Positions 25,035 through 33,246 of a DNA stretch of 64,000 bases are shown one piece after another. Source of the DNA: Actinacidiphila rubida (GTDB lineage Bacteria > Actinomycetota > Actinomycetes > Streptomycetales > Streptomycetaceae); the NCBI RefSeq assembly GCF_900110255.1, contig NZ_FODD01000007.1, positions 62,001 to 126,000 on the forward strand, written 5' to 3'. Made by a program: the position numbers and the translations under genes. The notes beneath the pieces are model-generated. The model saw nothing but the letters and a program-made list of their open reading frames with translations. It was not told the DNA's origin and ran no database searches. Numbering within the stretch: position 1 is the first letter of the stretch; the number at the start of each line of letters is the position of its first letter.

Positions 25035-25646
25035 TCAGTCGGTGCGGCGCGGGAACGCGTGGAAGTGGATCCGCACGCGCGCGCTGTCCTCGGTCTGCTC
25101 GGGCACCCGGTCGCGGTAGCCGGTGATCAGCGCGTGGACCTTCTCGCCCAGTTCGCGGGCCAGTTCGGGGGTCAGGCGGACCGTGAAGTCGCTGATGTCC
25201 CAGGCGCCGCGCCACTCCTCCGGCCAGTCCTGCATGGTGCCGAGCCAGGTGCTGAGCTGCTCGGCGTGGCTCGCCGCGTGGTGGTGCAGGAACGTCGTGA
25301 GGGCGCCGCGGACCTCGGGGTCCGGGTGCCGGTCGAACTCCTCGAAGCTCTCGACGCGGCTGCCGCGGTGCACCGCCTTCCACCAGCGCTCACGGGCGGT
25401 GCCGCGGTCCGGGTCGTCCTCGACGAAGCCGTACGAGGCGAGTTGGCGCAGGTGGTAGCTGGTGGCGCCGCTGGACTCGCCGAGCCGGGCGGCGAGCCCC
25501 GACGCGGTCGCGGGGCCGTCCTCGCGCAGCATCGCGAGCAGCTGCATCCGCAGCGGATGGGCCAGGCCGCGCAGCGAGCGCGGGTCCAGGGCCGGGGTGT
25601 CGGTGTCGTCGTGGGCGGCCGGTCGGGCCTTCGGGGTGTCGGGCAC
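25035..25646 (-). CDS. ArsR-type winged-helix regulator (HTH_20)
   Basis: This 203-residue protein has a GTG start. RGLAHPLRMQLLAMLREDGPATASGLAARLGESSGATSYHLRQLASYG is a clear ArsR/HTH_20 DNA-binding domain, and WWKAVHRGSR is the usual segment after it. The C-terminal ~120 residues are a ligand/dimer domain without metal-binding cysteines, so it is not a classical metal sensor. It probably represses itself and the downstream MFS gene through the paired palindromes 19 bp upstream of its start. Confidence 0.88.
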   Translation of the reverse strand: MPDTPKARPAAHDDTDTPALDPRSLRGLAHPLRMQLLAMLREDGPATASGLAARLGESSGATSYHLRQLASYGFVEDDPDRGTARERWWKAVHRGSRVESFEEFDRHPDPEVRGALTTFLHHHAASHAEQLSTWLGTMQDWPEEWRGAWDISDFTVRLTPELARELGEKVHALITGYRDRVPEQTEDSARVRIHFHAFPRRTD

Positions 25647-25664
25647 GGACTCAGCGTACGAAGA

Positions 25665-25707
25665 TGCAAAGAGTCTTTGCAAGGGTTCTTTGCAAAAAGC
25701 CTTTGCA
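25665..25707. promoter_or_regulatory. Twin 17-bp operator before the ArsR-type regulator
   Basis: TGCAAAGAGTCTTTGCA (25665-25681) is a perfect palindrome, and TGCAAAAAGCCTTTGCA (25691-25707) repeats its outer arms TGCAAA/TTTGCA. Their spacing is 26 bp centre to centre. The stretch is strikingly AT-rich against its surroundings and lies in the promoter region of the regulator. Confidence 0.85.
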
Positions 25708-25810
25708 TTGTGGACGGGCGGCGGCCCGGGGGAGTGGGAACACCGCGGGAGCCCGGGACCGCCGCCGGCCCGGGACCGTGCCACCGGACGGTCCACGCGT
25801 CCCGCGCGGC

Positions 25811-26281
25811 CTACCCGTCCTGCGCGGCCTGCTCGACCAGCGGGATGATCCGCAGCGGCACCGGGTTCTCCATGACGATCGCGGTGGACGCCCGCACGAT
25901 GCCCGCGAAGCCGACCACCCGGTCGATGACCCGCTGCAGATCGGCGTTGGACCGCGCGACCAGCCGGCACAGCATGTCGCCCTCGCCGGTGGTGGTGTGC
26001 AGCTCCAGCACCTCGGGCACGGTGGCCAGATGGGCACGCACGTCGGGGCCCTGGCCCTGGCGGATCTCCAGGGTCGCGAACGCGGTCACGGGGTAGCCGA
26101 GCGCGGCCGGGTCGACCTGCGGCCCGAAGCCCCGGACGACCCCGGTCGCCTGGAGCCGGTCGAGCCGCGCCTGGACCGTGCCGCGTGCCACGCCGAGCCG
26201 CCGTGACGCCTCCAGGACCCCCACCCGCGGCTCCTGGTCCAGCAGGGTGATCAGCCTGCCGTCCAGCGCGTCGATCCCCAT
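25811..26281 (-). CDS. Lrp/AsnC-family transcriptional regulator
   Basis: This 156-residue protein starts at an ATG 7 nt after AGGAGG; the frame continues upstream without a better site. The N-terminal HTH (DALDGRLITLLDQEPRVGVLEASRRLGVARGTVQARLDRL) is joined to an αβ RAM/ACT ligand domain (VTAFATLEIRQGQG, HTTTGEGDMLCRLVARS). Such proteins form octamers and sense amino acids. It is divergent from hppD, the first ring-opening step of tyrosine breakdown, so tyrosine or phenylalanine is the likely signal. Confidence 0.92.
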   Translation of the reverse strand: MGIDALDGRLITLLDQEPRVGVLEASRRLGVARGTVQARLDRLQATGVVRGFGPQVDPAALGYPVTAFATLEIRQGQGPDVRAHLATVPEVLELHTTTGEGDMLCRLVARSNADLQRVIDRVVGFAGIVRASTAIVMENPVPLRIIPLVEQAAQDG

Positions 26282-26336
26282 CCCGCCGCCTCCTGTGGTC
26301 ATACTGCACAGATTGTCCCGATGATCGTGGCGCCGA

Positions 26337-27516
<1,180 letters not shown>

Positions 27517-27552
27517 CCGCCGAGCTCCGCCACCTCGACGAGCGCCCCGCAC

Positions 27553-27591
27553 CGACACCCGGCGGCCCGGACTCCCGGGCGCCGGGTGTCG
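27553..27591 (+). terminator. Terminator after hppD
   Basis: CGACACCCGGCG (27553-27564) pairs over 12 bp with CGCCGGGTGTCG (27580-27591), with further CCCGG/CCGGG pairing inside the loop. Confidence 0.85.
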
Positions 27592-27650
27592 TGGCCCGGC
27601 ACCGGCCGGACGGCCTTCCACGCGCCGGTCGGCGGTGACAGGCTGAGGGC

Positions 27651-29018
27651 ATGCGCGAACTGATCGCCCGGCTGCGCGAGGGCGTCCCGGCCGAGGCCGT
27701 CCTCACCGACCCCGACGTCACCGCCGCATACGCCCGCGACCAGGCGGCGTTCTCCGACGCCGGCGTGCCGGCCGTCGTGGTGCTGCCCCGCACGGCCGAC
27801 CAGGTGCGCCACGTGATGCGCACGGCGACCGCGCTGCGCGTGCCCGTCGTGCCGCAGGGCGCCAGGACCGGGCTGTCCGGCGGGGCCAACGCGGTGGACG
27901 GCTGTGTCGTGCTGTCGCTGGCCGCGATGGACCGGATCCTGGAGATCGACCCGGTCGAGCGGACCGCGGTCGTCGAACCGGGCGTCGTCAACGCCGCGCT
28001 GTCCCGGGCCGCCGCCGAGCACGGCCTGTGCTTCCCGCCGGACCCCTCCAGCTGGCAGGAGTGCACCATCGGCGGGAACATCGGCACCGGCGCCGGCGGT
28101 CTGTGCTGCGTGAAGTACGGCGTCACCGCGGAGTACGTGCTGGGCCTGGAGGTCGTGCTCGCCGACGGGCGGCTGCTGACCACCGGGCGGCGCACCGCCA
28201 AGGGCGTCGCCGGCTACGACCTGACGCGGCTGTTCGTCGGCTCCGAGGGCACCCTCGGCATCGTGGTCAAGGCGGTGCTCGGACTGCGGCCCGCACCGCC
28301 GCCGCAGCTCGCGATGGTCGCGGAGTTCCCGTCCGCCGCCGCGGCGAGCGCCGCGGTCTGCTCGATCATGGCGCGCGGCCACACGCCGTCCCTGCTGGAG
28401 CTGATGGACGGCACCAGCGTCCGCGCGGTCAACGCGCTGGCGCGCATGGGCCTTCCGGAGTCGACCGAGGCGCTGCTGCTCGCCGCCTTCGACACCCCGG
28501 ACCCGGCCGCCGACCTCGCGGCCGTCGGCGCGCTGTGCACCGCCGCCGGCGCCACCGCCGTGGTGCCGGCCGAGGACCAGGCGGAGTCCGAACTCCTGCT
28601 CCAGGCACGCCGGTTGGCGCTGCCGGCGCTGGAACGGCTGGCGCCCTCCACGATGATCGACGACGTCTGCGTGCCGCGCGGCCGCCTCGGCGACATGCTC
28701 GACGGTGTCGCGGAGGTCGCGCGGAAGCACGCCCTGACCATCGGGGTGTGCGCGCACGCCGGCGACGGCAACACCCACCCGGTGGTGTGCTTCGACCCGC
28801 ACGACCCCGACCAGACCCGGCGCGCCCGCGAGGCCTTCGACGCGATCATGGCGCTGGGGCTGGAACTCGGCGGCACCATCACCGGCGAGCACGGCGTCGG
28901 CCTGCTCAAGCGCGACTGGCTGGCGCGCGAACTGGGCGAGACCGGGGTCGAGGTGCAGCGCGGTATCAAGGCGGTGCTCGACCCGCTCGGACTGCTCAAC
29001 CCCGGCAAGCTGTTCTGA
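27651..29018 (+). CDS. FAD-linked oxidase, GlcD/D-lactate dehydrogenase type
   Basis: This 455-residue flavoprotein has a PCMH FAD-binding domain (VPQGARTGLSGGAN, PPDPSSWQECTIGGNIGTGAGG, VGSEGTLGIV) and the C-terminal FAD-linked oxidase domain (GVCAHAGDGNTHPVV, GTITGEHGVGLLKRDWL, LNPGKLF). It would oxidise a 2-hydroxy acid such as glycolate or D-lactate and pass electrons to a quinone or cytochrome; the substrate cannot be fixed. No iron-sulfur partner gene (GlcF type) is adjacent. It follows hppD beyond a terminator, so it probably has its own promoter in 27592-27650. Confidence 0.9.
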   Translation: MRELIARLREGVPAEAVLTDPDVTAAYARDQAAFSDAGVPAVVVLPRTADQVRHVMRTATALRVPVVPQGARTGLSGGANAVDGCVVLSLAAMDRILEIDPVERTAVVEPGVVNAALSRAAAEHGLCFPPDPSSWQECTIGGNIGTGAGGLCCVKYGVTAEYVLGLEVVLADGRLLTTGRRTAKGVAGYDLTRLFVGSEGTLGIVVKAVLGLRPAPPPQLAMVAEFPSAAAASAAVCSIMARGHTPSLLELMDGTSVRAVNALARMGLPESTEALLLAAFDTPDPAADLAAVGALCTAAGATAVVPAEDQAESELLLQARRLALPALERLAPSTMIDDVCVPRGRLGDMLDGVAEVARKHALTIGVCAHAGDGNTHPVVCFDPHDPDQTRRAREAFDAIMALGLELGGTITGEHGVGLLKRDWLARELGETGVEVQRGIKAVLDPLGLLNPGKLF

Positions 29019-29053
29019 CCCGCCGCGCGGTGCCCTGCGCCGCTCCTCCCGCG

Positions 29054-29536
29054 CTACGCACTCGCGTCCGGGGTGTCGTCGGTGCCGGTGGTCCACGGGT
29101 CGCTCAGCCACAACTCGTCCCCGGCGACCGGGGCCAGCAACCGGCTGAGCCCGTCGTCCATGCCGAGCTGCTCGTGCTCGGTGCCCGGCGCGACGATCCG
29201 CAGCGTGCGCTCCAGCCAGGCGGCCACCGGTGACGACGGCGCCTCCAGCAGCGCGTCGCCGTCCGGGGAGCTGAGCGCCAGGCAGATCACGCTGTGGCCG
29301 TTGACCTTGGTCGGCCAGATCCGCACGTCGCCGTGCCCGCACGGCCGGAACACCCCCTCCACGATCAGCTCGCGGGCGAACGTCCAGTTCACCGGCGTGT
29401 CCGACCCCACGTGGAAGGTGATGTGCACGGCGTACGGGTCGTCCGCGCGATAGGCGAGCCGGGCCGGTACCGGAATGCTGCGCTCCGGTGACAGCACGAG
29501 CTGCATTTCGAGTTCGCGTTCCACCACGGTCTGCAT
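29054..29536 (-). CDS. ssgG: SsgA-like sporulation/cell division protein (SsgG-like)
   Basis: This 160-residue SALP-family protein is found only in morphologically complex actinomycetes and helps place or mature sporulation septa. Signatures are LPVPARLAYRADDPYAVHITFHVG, WTFARELIVEGVFRPCGHGDVRIWP and ICLALSSPDGDALLEAP. The C-terminus is longer than in SsgB-type members (LWLSDPWTTGTDD...). The ssgG label rests on family match plus its place next to hppD, which I recall for ssgG of S. coelicolor; SALP paralogues are hard to tell apart by eye. Confidence 0.85.
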   Translation of the reverse strand: MQTVVERELEMQLVLSPERSIPVPARLAYRADDPYAVHITFHVGSDTPVNWTFARELIVEGVFRPCGHGDVRIWPTKVNGHSVICLALSSPDGDALLEAPSSPVAAWLERTLRIVAPGTEHEQLGMDDGLSRLLAPVAGDELWLSDPWTTGTDDTPDASA

Positions 29537-29840
29537 CTGTCGACGTCCTTTCCCTCGGCGCGATGGCCCCGGGCCGGTCCGCTCACGGGGCCCTGCACCT
29601 GGAAGAGAGCGCGTGCCTCTCCCACCATTACGCGGGTTGCCGTGATTCGCTTCAAATTTCCCGAACCTTGGGCAGCGGGAGGGCCATGAGGGTAAGGACG
29701 AACCGACGCCCCGTCCGCCCCGGTGGGCGCGTCGTCCGCGTCATCCCCAGCCGTGTCCGGCACGGTGGGCCCGCCGCGTGCGCGGGTCTGGTAGATGTGG
29801 ACGCACACCCCCGGCCGAGCAGATACGGAAACCGTGAACC
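29537..29840. other. Divergent intergenic region ssgG/RDD
   Basis: This 304-bp gap must hold the promoters of ssgG (minus) and the first RDD gene (plus). The middle (29625-29670) is AT-richer. I find no convincing palindrome, no RNA gene and no coding ORF. TAGATG at 29791-29796 is a weak -10 candidate for the RDD gene. Confidence 0.5.
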
Positions 29841-31178
29841 ATGAGCGCACCACCTTCTGGCTCCTCCGGTTCTTCACCGTCGCCGTCCTCCCCGTCCCCG
29901 GCTCCGGGCTACTACCCGGACCCGTCGATCCCGAACTACATCCGCTACTGGAACGGTTCGGCCTGGGTGCCCGGAACCAGCCGGCCCGCGCCGCTCGACA
30001 CCACGCCGGAGCAGGCGGCCGGCGGCTCCGGTGCCGCGGCGGCCACCGCGTGGCCCGCCGCCGCGGGTTCCGTGCCCGGTCCGCCGGCGGCACCCGCGCG
30101 CCCGGACGCTGACCGGGCCGCCGACGAGTCCGGGCCGATGTTCCTCGACGAGGACCCGCGGGCACCCCGGTCCGACTCCGGGCCCGGCGTGCCGGCGCAG
30201 GGCGGCGCACCGGGCGGTGCCGCGCCCGACCCGCGTGCCGCGGACGGGCAGGGCGGCGCGCCCGCGTGGCCGTCGATGGACCGGCCGGGGACGCAACTGC
30301 CGCGCATCTCCTGGGGTGCCGAGCAGGCGGCAGCCGCCGGCCGCGGCACCCAGTCCGCCGCGCAGGAGCCCCAGGCCGGGCAGGCCGCCCCCGCCGCCGG
30401 GTCCGCGCAGGCCGCCTCCGCGGCGCCCTCCGCACCGTCCGCCCGGCCCGCACAGCACGCCCAGGCGGCGCAGCCGTCGCCGCCCGCCGTGCCCGCCGTC
30501 CCGCACCAGGTCCAGCCGCAGTCCGTGCCGCAGGAGTGGCCCGAGCAGGCCGGCCCCTCCGCACAGCCGGCCCGGTCCGGTCAGGGCGCCGCCGCCGAGC
30601 GGCCGGCCGCTCCGTGGGCCGCGCAGGTGCACGACCTGGCGCAGCCGCCGTGGCGGCCGGTGCCCAGCGACCCGTTCGGGGCGTCGCAGCGGCAGGACCG
30701 GCCGGGCGGGCTGGTGCGGCGGTTCGCCGCCCGGGTGATCGACGGTGTGCTGCTCGCCGCGCTCACCGGTGCGGCCGCGGTCCCGCTGGGGACGGCGGCC
30801 TACCACCACGCCAAGGACAAGGTCGACCAGGCGAAGCTGACCGGGGAGACCGTGAAGGTGTGGCTGCTGGACGGCACGACAGGCGCCGAACTGGCCGCCG
30901 TCGTCGGCGTGCTGCTCGTGGCCGGGCTGCTGCTGGAAGTACTGCCGAACGCCAGGTGGGGCCGTACCCTCGGCAAGAAACTCGTCGGGCTCAGGGTGCT
31001 GGACATCGACTCGCAGCTGCCGCCCGGGTTCGGGGTGAGCCTGCGCCGCTGGGCGACGCGCACGCTGTTCGACCTGACCGTCGTCGGCCTGCTGGCGAGC
31101 GCGTGGGGCCTGTTCGACCGGCCCTGGAAGCAGGGCCTCCACGACAAGGCAGCCAGGACCTTCGTCGCCGGCGACTGA
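29841..31178 (+). CDS. RDD-family membrane protein with DUF2510 and Ala/Pro/Gln linker
   Basis: This protein has 445 residues. The N-terminus carries a DUF2510-type motif (PGYYPDPSIPNYIRYWNGSAWV). A disordered linker of ~230 residues rich in Ala, Pro, Gln and Gly follows. The C-terminal ~165 residues are an RDD domain with the RFAARVIDGVLLAAL opening helix, a second helix (AAVVGVLLVAGLLLEVL), RTLGKKLVGLRVL and the terminal DRPWKQGLHDKAARTFV. RDD proteins are poorly understood; some act in ion or osmolyte transport. It is the first of three consecutive RDD genes on this strand. Confidence 0.85.
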   Translation: MSAPPSGSSGSSPSPSSPSPAPGYYPDPSIPNYIRYWNGSAWVPGTSRPAPLDTTPEQAAGGSGAAAATAWPAAAGSVPGPPAAPARPDADRAADESGPMFLDEDPRAPRSDSGPGVPAQGGAPGGAAPDPRAADGQGGAPAWPSMDRPGTQLPRISWGAEQAAAAGRGTQSAAQEPQAGQAAPAAGSAQAASAAPSAPSARPAQHAQAAQPSPPAVPAVPHQVQPQSVPQEWPEQAGPSAQPARSGQGAAAERPAAPWAAQVHDLAQPPWRPVPSDPFGASQRQDRPGGLVRRFAARVIDGVLLAALTGAAAVPLGTAAYHHAKDKVDQAKLTGETVKVWLLDGTTGAELAAVVGVLLVAGLLLEVLPNARWGRTLGKKLVGLRVLDIDSQLPPGFGVSLRRWATRTLFDLTVVGLLASAWGLFDRPWKQGLHDKAARTFVAGD

Positions 31179-31250
31179 CGGCCCCCCGCGCCGTACCCCG
31201 AACGGGCCTCGCGGCGGGCGGGCGTCCCGGGCCCGGGTTTCACTCGGGGC

Positions 31251-31964
31251 ATGAGCACCGACCAGCCGCCCCCCGACCAGCCCCCGAACGAACCGCCGAA
31301 CCAGCCCCCGAACCAGCCGCCGCCCGGCAATCCCTACTCGGGCCCCCACGGTGCTCCGCCTCCCGGCGGCGGGGGTCCCTACGGCGGCGACAGCGGCCCG
31401 TACGGTGGCGGTCCCGGCGGTTCCGGCGGCCCGTACGGTGGCGGTCCCGGCGGGCCCTACGGCCAGGGGCCGCCGTCCGGTCAGAACCCGTACGAGGGCG
31501 GCCCGTACGGCGGCCAGGACCCGCTGGCGGGGATGCCGCCGCTGGCGCCGGGCGGCAGGCGGCTGTTCGCCCGGATCATCGACATCATCATCGTGCTCAT
31601 CCCGTCGTTCCTGCTGGACTGGGCCGCGGTGGGCCTGCAGAACGACGACTTCACCGCCGGGCGGTCGGCGGTCGGCGGGGTGTTCACGGCCGGGATCGGC
31701 TTCCTGTACGAGTTCCTGATGACCCGTGCCACCGGGCAGACGCTGGGGAAGCGGCTGATGGGCCTGCGCGCGGCGATGCTCGAGAACGGCAACGTGCCCA
31801 CCCAGAACGCGTCCGCGGTGCGCGCCGCGATCCTGTGGCTGCCGGCGTTCTGCTGCAGCTGCGTGTGGTTCGTGATCATCGGGCTCACGGTGCTGTTCGA
31901 CAAGCCGTACAAGCAGGGCCTGCAGGACAAGGCGGCGAAGACCGTGGTGGTCGACGCGACCTGA
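31251..31964 (+). CDS. RDD-family membrane protein with Pro/Gly-rich N-terminus
   Basis: This 237-residue protein has about 90 residues of PPNEPPNQPP and GPYGGG repeats, likely cytosolic and flexible, before the RDD domain (RRLFARIIDIIIVLIPSFLLDW, GIGFLYEFLMTRATGQTLGKRLMGLR). The final LFDKPYKQGLQDKAAKTVV matches the neighbours. The core is about 60 residues longer than a minimal RDD and has four hydrophobic segments, one with CCSC. It lies 73 bp after the first RDD gene. Confidence 0.85.
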   Translation: MSTDQPPPDQPPNEPPNQPPNQPPPGNPYSGPHGAPPPGGGGPYGGDSGPYGGGPGGSGGPYGGGPGGPYGQGPPSGQNPYEGGPYGGQDPLAGMPPLAPGGRRLFARIIDIIIVLIPSFLLDWAAVGLQNDDFTAGRSAVGGVFTAGIGFLYEFLMTRATGQTLGKRLMGLRAAMLENGNVPTQNASAVRAAILWLPAFCCSCVWFVIIGLTVLFDKPYKQGLQDKAAKTVVVDAT

Positions 31965-32029
31965 CGGTGCGCCGGGAGGGCTGCCGGCACCCTGTACCGT
32001 CACCCGGACGGCTGATTTACTCATCAGCC

Positions 32030-32503
32030 ATGACCGCTGACCCACCGGCGGGGATGGCCCCGCTCGCCACGCCCGCGCAGCGCTTCCTGGCCCGGGTGGT
32101 CGACACCGGGGTGCTGGTGGTGATCGACGCGGTGGTGTCCGGCGCGCTCCTCGGCGGCGGCGTACGGCACCCGGACGACGTCCCGTACGGCAGGCAGGTC
32201 CTGGTCGGCATCCTGATGTTTGTCCTGTACTTCGCGTACGAGGGCGGCATGACGGCCGCCCGCGGGCAGACACTGGGAAAGATGGCGGTGCGCATCCGCG
32301 CCGCGCGGCTGTCCGACGGCGACGTGCCGGGCTCCGCGGGCTGGACCCGGGCGGCGGTCTACGCGCTGCCCGGCGTGCTCACGGTGGTGCTGGTCGGCCC
32401 GCTGTTCTGGCTGCTGAACGCGCTGTGGTGCCTGTGGGACCGGCCCTACCGGCAGTGCCTGCACGACAAGGCGGCCAGGACCGTGGTCGTGGCCGCCCTG
32501 TAG
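32030..32503 (+). CDS. RDD-family membrane protein, minimal form
   Basis: This 157-residue protein is essentially a bare RDD domain: AQRFLARVVDTGVLVVIDAVVSG, ILMFVLYFAYEGGMTAARGQTLGKMAVRIRAA, GVLTVVLVGPLFWLLNALW and DRPYRQCLHDKAARTVV. It has three or four hydrophobic segments. It lies 66 bp after the second RDD gene and closes the RDD series, followed by a strong hairpin. Confidence 0.85.
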   Translation: MTADPPAGMAPLATPAQRFLARVVDTGVLVVIDAVVSGALLGGGVRHPDDVPYGRQVLVGILMFVLYFAYEGGMTAARGQTLGKMAVRIRAARLSDGDVPGSAGWTRAAVYALPGVLTVVLVGPLFWLLNALWCLWDRPYRQCLHDKAARTVVVAAL

Positions 32504-32520
32504 GCGTGTCGGGGGGCTGC

Positions 32521-32573
32521 GCCGCTGAGGGCCGCCGGGCACCGGGAACCGGCCGCCGGCGGCTCTCAGCGGC
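32521..32573. terminator. Bidirectional terminator after the RDD genes
   Basis: GCCGCTGAG (32521-32529) pairs with CTCAGCGGC (32565-32573), with GGCCGCCGG/CCGGCGGC pairing inside. It overlaps the stop codon of the minus-strand small membrane protein. Confidence 0.8.
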
Positions 32574-32892
32574 GCAGGGAGTGCGCGGTGACCCGGCGCT
32601 CGGCGGACGGGGAGACGCGGGCGCGCGGCACCGACATCCCGGCCGCCACCGGCTCGCGCCCGGCCGTGGGGTCCGCGGCCGGCACGTGGGCGGTGGCCGC
32701 GGCAGCGGCGCCGGCGCGGCGGCCGCGGGGGGCCAGCGCCGTCGCCATGAGCAGCCCGGCCAGGAGCCCGGCCGCGGCCAGGCCCGCGACGGCGGCCCCG
32801 GAGCGGGCGTCGGTGGCCAGCAGGAGCGCCACCGTGGTCAGGACGACGGTCAGGGAACCGTAGGCGACCTGCGCGATCGTGGGTCGTGGCAT
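32566..32892 (-). CDS. Small membrane protein, two predicted helices
   Basis: This 108-residue protein starts at MPRPTIAQVAYG; the open frame runs upstream to 33072, but GAGGACGG before 32892 supports this start. Residues ~7-25 (VAYGSLTVVLTTVALLLA) and ~33-51 (AVAGLAAAGLLAGLLMATAL) are hydrophobic, and a basic Ala/Pro/Arg cytosolic tail follows. No family is recognised. Confidence 0.6.
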   Translation of the reverse strand: MPRPTIAQVAYGSLTVVLTTVALLLATDARSGAAVAGLAAAGLLAGLLMATALAPRGRRAGAAAAATAHVPAADPTAGREPVAAGMSVPRARVSPSAERRVTAHSLRR

Positions 32893-33246
32893 GAGGGATC
32901 CGTCCTCGGGGGTACGCCGGTGCGGGGGTTCACCGGCGGGCACTGACGGGAACGCACGGACTGACGAGCTCTCAGGAGCTGACTCCCACCGTTCGGATGC
33001 CCCGGCCCGATGCCCGGTAAGCGTCACCTTACCTTCGGTGCGGTGCACAGGGGGGCGCACGGGGTCGCACATGTGACCGGTCCCTCAACGCGCGCTCCGC
33101 GCACGGCCGTTGGTGCCGTCCGCTGAGCGGGGTGCCGGTACCCGGAAACCGGCAAACGTACTGTCAGGTTCATGTGCAAGTCAAGATCTGGTTTTTCGGT
33201 CGTCACTCCGGTGCAATGGCTTCCCTCAAGGGGAGGTCAAGGAATC
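32893..33246. other. Divergent region before the M6 protease
   Basis: This 354-bp gap holds promoters for the small membrane protein and the secreted protease. It contains one perfect inverted repeat, GGTAAG-CGTCAC-CTTACC (33016-33033). An AT-richer stretch at 33155-33200 probably includes the protease promoter. No RNA gene or coding ORF was seen. Confidence 0.55.
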
